Below are positions 8,995-17,452 of a stretch of DNA of 39,229 nucleotides, one piece after another (positions within the stretch are counted from its first letter, which is position 1; each line of letters starts with the position of its first letter). Made by a program: the position numbers and the translations under genes. Source of the stretch: Actinacidiphila acididurans (lineage in GTDB: Bacteria; Actinomycetota; Actinomycetes; Streptomycetales; Streptomycetaceae); NCBI RefSeq assembly GCF_016918855.1, contig NZ_JADKYB010000040.1, forward strand, positions 1-39,229, given 5' to 3'. A model generated the notes under the pieces. The model made no database searches, was not told the DNA's origin, and worked only from the letters and a program-made list of their open reading frames with translations.

Positions 8995-9729
8995 TCAGGG
9001 GGCGAAGACGTAGCCGAACACCGCGTCGCCGACCCGCTGGTCGACGATCTCGATGCCGTTGGCCTCCTCCCGGGCGAACTTCACCGCCTGCTGGAGTTTC
9101 TCCACGCGCTCACGCAGCTCGTTGACCCTGCGGGCGGGCAGTGCGCCGGAGAACTTGACGGTGGTCCAGTACCCGACCGCCACGTCCTCGTAGTACACCT
9201 CGACCTGCGCGGGGTGCTTCTCGGTCGCCTCGGCCTTCACGTGGTTGCGCGGCACCTTCTTGGTCCTGATGGTGCGCACCGGGTCGGTCTTCCACGCGTC
9301 GGTGGAGGCGTCCAGGCTCCAGGACTCGGCAGCGTCCAGGACCGGCAGCTTGCGGACGAAGGTGTGCAGGTCGGTGAGCTGCTTCTCCAGGAAGAGCAGG
9401 TACGACACCGGCACGCCGGCCAGCAGCACCCGGCCGTCGACGACGACGTCGGCACGGGCCTCGCAGTTGGCCCAGTCCTTGGTGGCGGTCACGTCGAACA
9501 GCCGGGTCAGGGTGGCGGCGGTGTCCCGCAGCACGGATTCGGCCTGGACCTGCACCCGGGTGGACTCGGGCGGAAGCTGCTCGCCCTCCTCGTCCTTGGG
9601 CTGGTAGGTCCGGGCGATGCCGGACAGCAGTGCGGGCTTCTGCAGGTCGTGATGGGCCGCCGTCAGCTCTTGCTGCGCCTTGGACTTGACGCCCTTCTCG
9701 ACCGCGATGATCTGGTTGAGTTTCGCCAC
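8995..9729 (-). CDS. Conserved uncharacterised 244-aa protein linked to the tRNA-like RNAs
   Basis: The product begins MAKLNQIIAVEKGVKSK and has a mixed helical/strand composition, with no signal peptide or membrane segment. Conserved-looking blocks are KDWANCEARADVVVDG, VSYLLFLEKQLTDLHTFV, TDPVRTIRTKKVPR and VKFAREEANGIEIVDQ. I recall this as a widespread uncharacterised bacterial and phage family (I believe DUF7873), but I cannot check the name. The start is GTG 9729. No Shine-Dalgarno is visible, and TACCGT (a possible -10) lies 6-7 nt upstream, so the message may be leaderless. Two tRNA-like RNAs follow on the same strand within 100 nt, suggesting co-transcription and a protein-RNA system, perhaps an RNA-handling role. 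No Ro60/TROVE, RtcB or slipin gene is in the window. Confidence 0.8.
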   Translation of the reverse strand: MAKLNQIIAVEKGVKSKAQQELTAAHHDLQKPALLSGIARTYQPKDEEGEQLPPESTRVQVQAESVLRDTAATLTRLFDVTATKDWANCEARADVVVDGRVLLAGVPVSYLLFLEKQLTDLHTFVRKLPVLDAAESWSLDASTDAWKTDPVRTIRTKKVPRNHVKAEATEKHPAQVEVYYEDVAVGYWTTVKFSGALPARRVNELRERVEKLQQAVKFAREEANGIEIVDQRVGDAVFGYVFAP

Positions 9730-9796
9730 GGCAGGACGGTAACAGGCCGTGTACGCCGGTTCGAAACGATTATCTGATCGGCAGTCACAGCGTCCG

Positions 9797-11077
9797 TCAC
9801 GCCGGCCGCACCCGGGTCGGATAGTGCTCGGCGACCACCGTGCTCATCGCGCCCAGCGGGTCGCTCCGCACCTGCGTGGCCGAGAAGTAGACGTTGCCGC
9901 GCACCTGCGGAAAGCTCTGGTCGAAGGTCAGGTGACGGGACAGCTCGCGTGCGTCCTGCCAGGCGGCCGGCTGGCCGGCCGCGCCCACCTTGTACAGCGC
10001 CTCGCCGATGTACAGCTCCGCCCGGGTCCCGGCGACCACCTGGGACCACCAGGGCACCAGCACCGCGTAGTCGGCGGCGGCGAAGCCGATGTTCCAGTAC
10101 ACCTGCGGCGCGATGTAGTCCAGCCACCCCTTCTTCACCCAGCCGCGGGTGTCGGCGTGCAGGTCGTCGTAGGTCTGCACGCCCGCCGCGGTGGCCGAGC
10201 CGAGCGGGTCGGTGGTGGCGTTGCGCCAGACCCCGAACGGGCTGATGCCGAACCGGGTGGTGGGCCGGATCTGCTTGATCCGCGTCGCCGTCTCGCGGAC
10301 CAGCAGGTCGATGTTGTGCCGGCGCCAGGCGTCCCGGTCCGGATAGCCCGCGCCGTAGCGGGCGAAGGCGGCGTCGTCCTGGAAGGTCTGGCCGGCCACC
10401 GGATACGGATAGAAGTAGTCGTCCCAGTGCACGGCGTCCACCGGGTAGCGGCGCACCGCGTCCAGCATCGCGTCCTCGACGAAGCGGCGGACCTCGGGCA
10501 GGCCCGGGTTGTAGTAGAGCTTGCCGCCGTAGGTCACCACCCAGTCCGGGTGCCGGCGGGCCGGGTGGGAGGGGGTCAGCGTGCCGGGGTCGGCGGTCAT
10601 CGACACCCGGTAGGGGTTGAACCAGGCGTGCAGTTCCAGGCCCCGGCGGTGCGCCTCCTGCACGGCGGTGCCCAGCGGGTCCCAGCCGGGAGCACGCCCC
10701 TGGACGCCGGTCAGGTACGCCGACCAGGGCTCGTACGACGACGGCCAGAACGCGTCGGCGGTCGGCCGGACCTGGAACATCACCGCGTTCAGCCGGCGTT
10801 CGACCGCCAGGTCGAGCAGGTCCAGCAGTTCCCGCCGCTGCTCGTCCGACGACAGGCCCGGCGCCGAGGGCCAGTCGGTGTTGGCGACGGTCGCGATCCA
10901 CATCCCGCGCAACTCCCGCCGCGGCCCCCCGCCCTGTGCCCCGGCGGCCCGTACGCCCGGACGAACGGCCCGCGCCCCGGGCTCGGGCGCCATCGCCGCG
11001 GCGGACCCGGACAGCGCGGTCGCCGCCAGCGCCCCGGCCGCCCCTGCGGTGACCCTCCTGCGGGTGAGCCCTGCCAT
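9797..11077 (-). CDS. Secreted GHL10-family glycosyl hydrolase-like protein
   Basis: A 426-aa exported protein with a Tat-like signal (LTRRRVTAGAAGALAATALSG). The body starts RRELRGMWIATVANTDWPS and contains DLAVERRLNAVMFQVRPTADAFWPS, GLELHAWFNPYRVS, YPVDAVHWDDYFYPYP and FGISPFGVWRN. This is the pattern of the GHL10 (DUF187) TIM-barrel family related to YngK/FenI-type glycosidases, some of which act on peptidoglycan denuded of stem peptides. The start at ATG 11077 is chosen over ATG 11104 because GGAGG lies 5-7 nt upstream. It precedes the 244-aa gene by 67 nt on the same strand. The substrate is not established. Confidence 0.88.
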   Translation of the reverse strand: MAGLTRRRVTAGAAGALAATALSGSAAAMAPEPGARAVRPGVRAAGAQGGGPRRELRGMWIATVANTDWPSAPGLSSDEQRRELLDLLDLAVERRLNAVMFQVRPTADAFWPSSYEPWSAYLTGVQGRAPGWDPLGTAVQEAHRRGLELHAWFNPYRVSMTADPGTLTPSHPARRHPDWVVTYGGKLYYNPGLPEVRRFVEDAMLDAVRRYPVDAVHWDDYFYPYPVAGQTFQDDAAFARYGAGYPDRDAWRRHNIDLLVRETATRIKQIRPTTRFGISPFGVWRNATTDPLGSATAAGVQTYDDLHADTRGWVKKGWLDYIAPQVYWNIGFAAADYAVLVPWWSQVVAGTRAELYIGEALYKVGAAGQPAAWQDARELSRHLTFDQSFPQVRGNVYFSATQVRSDPLGAMSTVVAEHYPTRVRPA

Positions 11078-11339
11078 CCCTGCCTCCTGCGGATCGCCCG
11101 TCATGCCCCGCCGATGATGGGCCGATTCCCCGGGGAGGGCAACCGCCGAACGGCTGCTTTCCCGGGCGCCTCCGGAAGACCCGTGCGGGCGCCTGCGGGT
11201 GGGGTTGCCCCCACCGTGCTCACGGGTGCCAGCGAGACAGCCGACAGACGGGCCAGCCCGATTCCATGATCGGCCGCGGGATCGAAGGATGGGACGTCAG
11301 GAGGGCACCTCAGCGCCCCCAGTCACCGAAGGACCAGCC

Positions 11340-12287
11340 ATGTCCCGCACTCCCCTCAAACCGGGCCGGCCCGCGTACCGCGCCCTGTCGGCTCTCGCCC
11401 TGCTGACCCTGACCGCCGGTGCCCTCACGGCCTGCGACAGCAAGGAATCGAGCTCCCGGCATGCCCCGGCCTCGCCCTCGGCCACATCGTCCGCCGCACC
11501 GAGAGGCGGACCGTCCGCCGGATCGAAGCCGCGCATGATCACCCACGACGGGCACCGGCTCGCCTTCTACGTCACCCCAGGAAGCGGCCGCACGATCGTC
11601 CTGGACTCGGGTGGCGGTGAGGACGCCTCCTACTGGAAGGACCTCGTGCCCAAGCTGCACGCGGCCACCGGCGCCACCGTCATCACGTACGACCGGGCCG
11701 GTATGGGCAAGAGCGACGTGGTGCCCGGCGCGTGGAACGCCGAGGGCACCGCCGGTGACCTCACGTCGGGGCTCGAGCAGTTGGGCGTCACCGGGAACGT
11801 GATCCTGGTGTCCCATTCGGAGGCCGGCGAGGTCGCGAACTACTTCGCCGCGGAGAACCCGAAGATGCTCTCCGGTGCGGTGCTGGTCGACTCCAACCTC
11901 CCCCAGTTCTTCACCGACGAGGAGATCGCCCGTGTGGTGGCCGGGAGCCGGTCGCAGATCGACGTGGCGAAGAGGGATCCCGGCAAGCCGGGGAACCGTC
12001 AGCTCATCTCCACGGCGGAGGACTACCTTCCGGCGCACCAGGCGTTCCACAAGGTCAGCTGGCCGGACTCGGTACCGGTGACGGTCATCGTCTCGGAGAA
12101 GACCCCCTTCGACGGCTCCCCCGTCGACGCCCAGCGCTGGCGCGACGCCGCGGCTTCCTTCGTCAAGGCCGGCCCCCACCGCACCCTCGTCACGGCGAAG
12201 GGGAGCTCCCACGACGTGCCGAAGGACCGCCCGGCGCTCGTCCTCAAGGAGATCGAGGCGATGGCTGGCGCCGCCGCACCGAACTGA
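11340..12287 (+). CDS. Alpha/beta-hydrolase lipoprotein
   Basis: A 315-aa predicted lipoprotein. The signal ends in a lipobox LTAC with the lipid-modified Cys at residue 32, followed by a Ser/Pro-rich tether. The hydrolase core has VLDSGGGEDASYWKDL (oxyanion region), YDRAGMGKSD, a nucleophile elbow VSHSEAGE, VLVDSN, and a C-terminal catalytic His in SSHDVPKDRP. The elbow is S-H-S-E-A rather than the usual G-x-S-x-G. The start ATG 11340 (MSRTPLKPG) has AAGGA nearby; longer in-frame starts would disrupt the signal. The 263 bp between this gene and the divergent GHL10 gene hold no other clear gene. The substrate is unknown. Confidence 0.82.
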   Translation: MSRTPLKPGRPAYRALSALALLTLTAGALTACDSKESSSRHAPASPSATSSAAPRGGPSAGSKPRMITHDGHRLAFYVTPGSGRTIVLDSGGGEDASYWKDLVPKLHAATGATVITYDRAGMGKSDVVPGAWNAEGTAGDLTSGLEQLGVTGNVILVSHSEAGEVANYFAAENPKMLSGAVLVDSNLPQFFTDEEIARVVAGSRSQIDVAKRDPGKPGNRQLISTAEDYLPAHQAFHKVSWPDSVPVTVIVSEKTPFDGSPVDAQRWRDAAASFVKAGPHRTLVTAKGSSHDVPKDRPALVLKEIEAMAGAAAPN

Positions 12288-12309
12288 CCTCGCCCGATTC
12301 CGTGGTGCG

Positions 12310-12600
12310 GGTCGCCACCGGCCCGAAGGGGCAGTTGCTGTCGTCTCCGGGCCACCGGCCGCGTGTGGTTGCTCGCGCAGTTCCCCGCGCCCCTGCGGGG
12401 CGCTCCCGGCGAACCCGCCCGCGCGGAGGGCCGGTTCGCCCGGAGTAGTCAGGGGCGCGGGGAACTGCGCGACAAGCCCACCACCGGGCCGCAGGTCGCC
12501 ACCGACCCAAGTGGGCAGTTGCTGTCGTCTCCGGGCCACCGGCCGCATGTGGTTGCTCACGCAGTTCCCCGCGCCCCTGCGGGGCGCTCCCGGCGAACCC
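12310..12600. repeat. Dispersed Streptomyces intergenic repeat cluster 1
   Basis: The 12288-12734 gap holds three copies of a palindromic element with core CAGTTCCCCGCGCCCCTG: at 12371-12395 and 12555-12580 in one orientation, and at 12451-12476 inverted (AGGGGCGCGGGGAACTGCGC). Flanking words are also shared: GGCAGTTGCTGTCGTCTCC twice, and the CACCGGCCGC-TGTGGTTGCTC stretch. The same family fills 21120-21330. The inverted copies can form long hairpins and may terminate transcription after the hydrolase gene. Confidence 0.8.
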
Positions 12601-12657
12601 GGGTGCAGCCCGGAGGGCCCGAGGTGCGCAACCCTTTTCGCGCGGACAAGCCGCAGC

Positions 12658-12686
12658 TACCATCCAGCGGAGTGGGAGCGCTCCCA
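12658..12686 (+). promoter_or_regulatory. Promoter -10 and CebR-type operator of the GH74 gene
   Basis: TGGGAGCGCTCCCA (12673-12686) is a perfect 14-bp palindrome identical to the published CebR operator consensus of Streptomyces. CebR is a LacI-family repressor released by cello-oligosaccharides. A -10-like TACCAT (12658-12663) lies just upstream, so the operator would cover the start of transcription; the -35 is weak. Confidence 0.85.
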
Positions 12687-12734
12687 CACACTTTCGAATC
12701 CATGTCGTCCACCCCCCACCACAGAGGACGCCCG

Positions 12735-15482
12735 ATGCTCCGCAGACCGATGGCCGCGCTGGTCGCGGCACTTGCTCTGATCGGCGGCGCCGTGACCGCC
12801 GCCTCGGCCACCGCCGCGGCGACCGCGCCGCACGCCGGCGCCGCCGCGCCACAGGCGGTCGCCGACTCGTACAGCTGGAAGAACGTGCAGATCGGCGGCG
12901 GGGGCTTCGTCCCCGGCATCGTCTTCAACCAGTCCGAGAAGAATCTTGCCTACGCCCGGACCGACATCGGCGGGGCCTACCGATGGAACGAGGCGGCCAA
13001 GTCCTGGGTCCCGTTGCTCGACGGGGTGGACTGGACGCACTGGGGCCGGACGGGAGTGGTGAGCCTGGCCACCGACGCGCTGGCGCCGGACAAGGTGTAC
13101 GCGGCGGTCGGCACGTACACCAACTCCTGGGACCCGGGCACCGGCGCGGTGCTGCGGTCGGCCGACCGGGGCGCGACCTGGCAGGCCACCGACCTGCCGT
13201 TCAAGCTGGGCGGCAACATGCCCGGCCGCGGCATGGGCGAGCGGCTGGCGATCGACCCGAACAAGGACAGCGTGCTCTACCTCGGCGCGCCCAGCGGCAA
13301 CGGCCTGTGGCGCAGCACCGATTCGGGCGTGACCTGGTCGAAGGTGACCGCCTTCCCGGACGCCGGCACCTATGTCGCCGACCCCACCGACACCACCGGC
13401 TACAACAGCGACAACCAGGGCGTGGTGTGGGTGACGTTCGACCCGCGCACCGGCACCAAGGGCTCGGCCACCCAGACGATCTACGTCGGCGTCGCGGACA
13501 AGGACAACACCGTCTTCCGTTCCACCGACGGCGGCGCCACCTGGTCCCGGCTGGCCGGCCAGCCCACCGGCTACATCGCCCACAAGGGCGTCCTGGACCC
13601 GGTGAACGGCTACCTGTACCTGGCCACCAGCGACACCGGCGGCCCGTACGACGGCGCCAAGGGCCAGGTGTGGCGGTACGCGACGGCCACCGGCGGCTGG
13701 ACGAACATCAGCCCGATGTCGGACGCGGACACCTACTTCGGCTACAGCGGCCTGACCGTGGACCGCCAGCACCCGGGCACGGTCATGGTGACCGGCTACA
13801 GCTCCTGGTGGCCGGACACGATGATCTTCCGGTCCACCGACAGCGGCGCCACCTGGACCCGGGCCTGGGACTACACCAGCTATCCCAACCGGTCCAACCG
13901 CTACACCCTGGACGTGTCCGCCGTGCCGTGGCTGACCTTCGGCGCGAACCCGCAGCCGCCCGAGCAGACGCCCAAGCTCGGCTGGATGACCGAGTCGCTG
14001 GAGATCGACCCCTTCGACTCCGACCGGATGTGGTTCGGCACCGGCGCCACGGTCTACGGCACCGACGACCTGACCGACTGGGACACCGCGGGCGGAAAGA
14101 TCACCCTCAAGCCCAATGTGAAGGGCCTGGAGGAGACCTCGGTGCAGGATCTGGTCAGCCCGCCCTCGGGCGCCCCGCTGATCAGCGCGCTCGGCGACAT
14201 CGGCGGCTTCCGGCACACCGACGTCACCGCGATCCCGTCCGCCATGTTCCAGCAGCCGGTCTTCACCACGACCCACAGCCTGGACTTCGCCGCCGCCAAC
14301 CCCAACGACCTGGTCCGGGTCGGCGACGTGGCCTCCGGTTCCACCGACCACCGCATCGCCTTCTCCACCGACGACGGCGCCAACTGGTTCCAGGGCGCCG
14401 AGCCGTCCGGGGTCAGCGGCGCCGGTACGGTCGCGGCGGCGGCCGACGGCAGCCGCTACGTCTGGAGCCCGGTCGGCACCGGCGTCAACTACACGGTCGG
14501 CTTCGGCTCCTCGTGGACCGCCTCGACCGGCATCCCGGCCGGCGCGGTGATCGGCTCGGACCGGGTGAACCCGAAGAAGTTCTACGGCCTGTCGGGCGGC
14601 AAGTTCTACGTCAGTACGGACGGCGGCGCGACCTTCGCCGCCACCGCGGCCACCGGGCTCCCCACGGACAGCGCCAAGTTCAAGGCGCTGCCCGGCACCG
14701 AGGGCGACATCTGGGTGGTCGGCGGCTCCGGCAGCGCGTACGGCATGTGGCACTCCACCAACTCCGGCGCGTCGTTCACCAAGCTGAGCAACGTCCAGGA
14801 GGCCGACGTGATCGGCTTCGGCAAGGCCGCGCCGGGCGCGAGCTACCAGGCGATCTACACCAGCGCGAAGATCGGCGGGGTGCGCGGCCTGTTCCGCTCC
14901 ACCGACGCCGGCGCGAGCTGGGTGCGGATCAACGACGACGCCCACCAGTACGGCGTCACCAACAGCGTCATCACCGGCGACCCGCGGATCTTCGGCCGGG
15001 TCTACGTGGGCACGAACGGGCGCGGGATCATCTACGGCGACACGTCCGACACCGGCGGCACGACCCCGCCCACCACGCCACCGACAACGCCACCCACCAC
15101 CCCGCCGACGACCCCGCCGACCACTCCGCCGACGACGCCTCCCACCACTCCCCCGGGCTCCGGCGCCTGCCAGGTGGCGTACAGCGTCACCAACTCCTGG
15201 CCGGGCGGCTTCCAGGCGTCGGTGACGGTGAAGAACACCGGCTCGGCGGCCGTGAACAACTGGAAGCTGGGCTGGAGCTTCGCCGGTGACGAGGCCGTCA
15301 CCTCGCTGTGGAGCGCGAGCTACACGCAGAGCGGCAAGGCGGTGACGGTGACCGGGCCGAGCTGGGCCACCTCGATTCCGGCCGGCACCGCGGCGACCTT
15401 CGGCTTCACCGGCACCTCGTCGGCGACGCCCGCGGTCCCGTCGAACTTCGCCCTGAACGGCTCCGCCTGCACGACCGGCTGA
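12735..15482 (+). CDS. Secreted GH74 xyloglucanase with C-terminal CBM2
   Basis: A 915-aa exported enzyme. After a Sec signal (about residues 1-42) comes a two-propeller GH74 domain with repeated BNR-like motifs (RSADRGATW, RSTDSGVTW, RSTDGGATW, RSTDSGATW, FSTDDGANW, RSTDAGASW). The two family acids are visible: Asp77 in YARTDIGG and the second Asp in SALGDIGGFRH. A linker of repeated TTPP then leads to a type 2 carbohydrate-binding module with its surface tryptophans (NSWPGGF, NWKLGW, GPSWA). GH74 enzymes cut xyloglucan main chains; CBM2 binds cellulose. The start ATG 12735 has GAGGA 7 nt upstream; a longer open frame exists but lies in the repeat region. The CebR palindrome predicts induction by cello-oligosaccharides. 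Confidence 0.95.
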   Translation: MLRRPMAALVAALALIGGAVTAASATAAATAPHAGAAAPQAVADSYSWKNVQIGGGGFVPGIVFNQSEKNLAYARTDIGGAYRWNEAAKSWVPLLDGVDWTHWGRTGVVSLATDALAPDKVYAAVGTYTNSWDPGTGAVLRSADRGATWQATDLPFKLGGNMPGRGMGERLAIDPNKDSVLYLGAPSGNGLWRSTDSGVTWSKVTAFPDAGTYVADPTDTTGYNSDNQGVVWVTFDPRTGTKGSATQTIYVGVADKDNTVFRSTDGGATWSRLAGQPTGYIAHKGVLDPVNGYLYLATSDTGGPYDGAKGQVWRYATATGGWTNISPMSDADTYFGYSGLTVDRQHPGTVMVTGYSSWWPDTMIFRSTDSGATWTRAWDYTSYPNRSNRYTLDVSAVPWLTFGANPQPPEQTPKLGWMTESLEIDPFDSDRMWFGTGATVYGTDDLTDWDTAGGKITLKPNVKGLEETSVQDLVSPPSGAPLISALGDIGGFRHTDVTAIPSAMFQQPVFTTTHSLDFAAANPNDLVRVGDVASGSTDHRIAFSTDDGANWFQGAEPSGVSGAGTVAAAADGSRYVWSPVGTGVNYTVGFGSSWTASTGIPAGAVIGSDRVNPKKFYGLSGGKFYVSTDGGATFAATAATGLPTDSAKFKALPGTEGDIWVVGGSGSAYGMWHSTNSGASFTKLSNVQEADVIGFGKAAPGASYQAIYTSAKIGGVRGLFRSTDAGASWVRINDDAHQYGVTNSVITGDPRIFGRVYVGTNGRGIIYGDTSDTGGTTPPTTPPTTPPTTPPTTPPTTPPTTPPTTPPGSGACQVAYSVTNSWPGGFQASVTVKNTGSAAVNNWKLGWSFAGDEAVTSLWSASYTQSGKAVTVTGPSWATSIPAGTAATFGFTGTSSATPAVPSNFALNGSACTTG

Positions 15483-15499
15483 CCCCGTACCGCCGGTGC

Positions 15500-15531
15500 G
15501 CCCCCGGGACCGGCCCGCCCGGCCCGGGGGC
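15500..15531. terminator. Terminator after the GH74 gene
   Basis: Nine-bp perfect stem GCCCCCGGG / CCCGGGGGC starting 18 nt after the stop codon, with a 14-nt GC-rich loop and no U-run. Confidence 0.7.
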
Positions 15532-15595
15532 CACCGGACAGCGGTAACGTCTGTCCGGCAAGGACGACGGACGGGCGACAGCGAAGGGCTGACGA

Positions 15596-16453
15596 GTGAC
15601 TGACATCCAGCGCGTCGGGGTGGTCGGCGGGGGCCAGATGGGTTCCGGGATCGCCGAGGTGTTCGCCAGGGCCGGCCTCGACGTCAAGGTCGCCGAGATC
15701 ACCGGCGAGGCGCTGGAGCTGGGCCGTACCCGGCTGGCCAACTCGCTGGCCAAGGCCCAGGAGCGGGGCAAGATCAGCGCCGAGGAGCGGGACGGCACGC
15801 TGGAGCGGCTCACCTTCACCACGGACCTCGGCGAATTCGCCGACCGTGACCTGGTGATCGAGGCCGTGGTGGAGAACGAGCAGGTCAAGACCGACATCTT
15901 CCGGGTGCTCGACCAGGTGGTGACCCGCCCGGACGCGATCCTGGCCTCGAACACCTCTTCCATCCCGCTGGTCCGGCTGGCGGTCGCCACCTCGCGCCCG
16001 GACCACGTGCTCGGCATCCACTTCTTCAACCCGGCGCCGGTGCAGCGCCTCGTGGAGCTGATCCCGGCGCTCACCACCGGCAGCGAGACCGTCAAGCGCG
16101 CCGATCACCTGGTCACCGAGGTGCTGGGCAAGCACGCCATCCGCGCCCAGGACCGGGCCGGCTTCGTGGTGAACGCCCTGCTGGTGCCGTATCTCCTCTC
16201 CGCGATCCGGATGTTCGAGTCCGGCATCGCCACCCGCGAGGACATCGACAACGGCATGGAGATGGGCTGCGCCCACCCGATGGGCCCGCTCAAGCTGTCC
16301 GACCTGATCGGCCTGGACACGGTGGCCGCGATCGCCGACTCGATGTATGCCGAGTACAAGGAGCCGCTGTACGCCGCGCCGCCGATCCTCCAGCGGATGG
16401 TCGACGCGGGGCGGCTCGGCCGCAAGACGGGCGCGGGCTTCTACTCGTACTGA
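15596..16453 (+). CDS. 3-hydroxybutyryl-CoA dehydrogenase
   Basis: A 285-aa NAD(P)-dependent dehydrogenase of the HBDH/FadB2/PaaH family, which interconverts 3-hydroxyacyl-CoA and 3-oxoacyl-CoA. It has an N-terminal nucleotide-binding fold (VGVVGGGQMGSGIAEV), SNTSSIPL, the catalytic His region LGIHFFNPAPVQRLVEL, and the C-terminal domain with GFVVNALLVPYL and GLDTVAAIADSMYAEY. The start is GTG 15596 with AAGGG 7-8 nt upstream; TAACGT at 15545 could be its -10. It probably serves butanoate, PHB or fatty-acid metabolism. It stands alone between a terminator and a convergent operon. Confidence 0.93.
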   Translation: MTDIQRVGVVGGGQMGSGIAEVFARAGLDVKVAEITGEALELGRTRLANSLAKAQERGKISAEERDGTLERLTFTTDLGEFADRDLVIEAVVENEQVKTDIFRVLDQVVTRPDAILASNTSSIPLVRLAVATSRPDHVLGIHFFNPAPVQRLVELIPALTTGSETVKRADHLVTEVLGKHAIRAQDRAGFVVNALLVPYLLSAIRMFESGIATREDIDNGMEMGCAHPMGPLKLSDLIGLDTVAAIADSMYAEYKEPLYAAPPILQRMVDAGRLGRKTGAGFYSY

Positions 16454-16480
16454 GCTCCCGGCTGACCGAACTTCCCGGCG

Positions 16481-17452
16481 TCACTTGTTGGTGTGCTCCT
16501 CGTAGGCGGCGACCACCTCGTCGGTGGGGCCGTCCATGAGGAGTTCGCCCCGCTCCAGCCAGATCACCCGGTCGCAGGTGTCGCGGATGGAGTTGTTGTT
16601 GTGGCTGACCAGGAAGACCGTGCCCGCTTCCTTGCGCAACTCGCGGATCCGGGCCTCCGAGCGCTTCTGGAACGCGCGGTCGCCGGTGGCCAGCGCCTCG
16701 TCGATCAGCAGGACGTCGTGGTTCTTGGCGGCGGCGATGGAGAAGCGCAGCCGGGCGGCCATGCCGGAGGAGTAGGTGCGCATGGGCAGTGAGATGAAGT
16801 CGTCCTTCTCGTTGATGCCGGAGAAGTCGACGATGCCCTGGTAGCGCTCCCGGACCTCCTCCCGGGTCATGCCCATGGCGAGGCCGCCGAGGATCACGTT
16901 GGTGGCGCCGGTCAGGTCGTTCATCAGTGCCGCGTTGACGCCCAGCAGGGAGGGCTGGCCGTCGGTGTAGACCTTGCCGCGCTCCGGTGGCAACAGGCCC
17001 GCGATGGCCTTGAGCAGGGTGGTCTTGCCCGAGCCGTTGGAGCCGATGATGCCGATCGCCTCGCCGCGGTAGGCGGTGAAGCTGACGCCTTTGACCGCGT
17101 GCACGGTCTGCACGTTCGGCGAGCCCTGGCGCAGCAGGAGGCGGCGCAGGGCGGCGGTGGCGTTGCCGTGGCCGGTGCCGGCGCCGTAGATGCGGTAGAC
17201 GACGTGCAGGCCGTCGACGATCACGGTCGGCACGGGGGTGCCGTCCGACGGCGCTGCGCTGCCGGGCTCGGGCCCGGCGGCCGCGGGTTTCGTGGGGGCC
17301 ACCCCGTCGGCCATGGGCACCGCGGATGCGGCCCCGGCGGCCAGGGATGTCGTGGACGGCGCTCCGGCGGCCTCGTCGGGTGCCGCCGGGGCGATGCGGG
17401 TCGGTCGGGTCCCCATCCGGTCGGGGACCTGCTCAGCGGGTGGTTCAGCCAC
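16481..17452 (-). CDS. ABC transporter ATPase, polysaccharide/teichoic-acid exporter type
   Basis: A 323-aa ATPase. An unusual Ala/Pro-rich extension of about 75 residues precedes the nucleotide-binding domain. Walker A is GSNGSGKT, the signature is YSSGMAARL (the variant seen in TagH/Wzt/RfbE exporters), Walker B is DVLLIDEALATGD and the switch His is in LVSHNNNS. It starts at GTG 17452 and overlaps the permease stop by 8 nt, so the pair makes one exporter. The substrate is probably a lipid-linked cell-wall glycopolymer, but that is by family only. Confidence 0.93.
   Translation of the reverse strand: MAEPPAEQVPDRMGTRPTRIAPAAPDEAAGAPSTTSLAAGAASAVPMADGVAPTKPAAAGPEPGSAAPSDGTPVPTVIVDGLHVVYRIYGAGTGHGNATAALRRLLLRQGSPNVQTVHAVKGVSFTAYRGEAIGIIGSNGSGKTTLLKAIAGLLPPERGKVYTDGQPSLLGVNAALMNDLTGATNVILGGLAMGMTREEVRERYQGIVDFSGINEKDDFISLPMRTYSSGMAARLRFSIAAAKNHDVLLIDEALATGDRAFQKRSEARIRELRKEAGTVFLVSHNNNSIRDTCDRVIWLERGELLMDGPTDEVVAAYEEHTNK

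Noticed and set aside
12363..12734. N-terminal extension of the GH74 protein
   Set aside because: It would translate the dispersed repeat and the operator; the signal peptide and ribosome site are at 12735.
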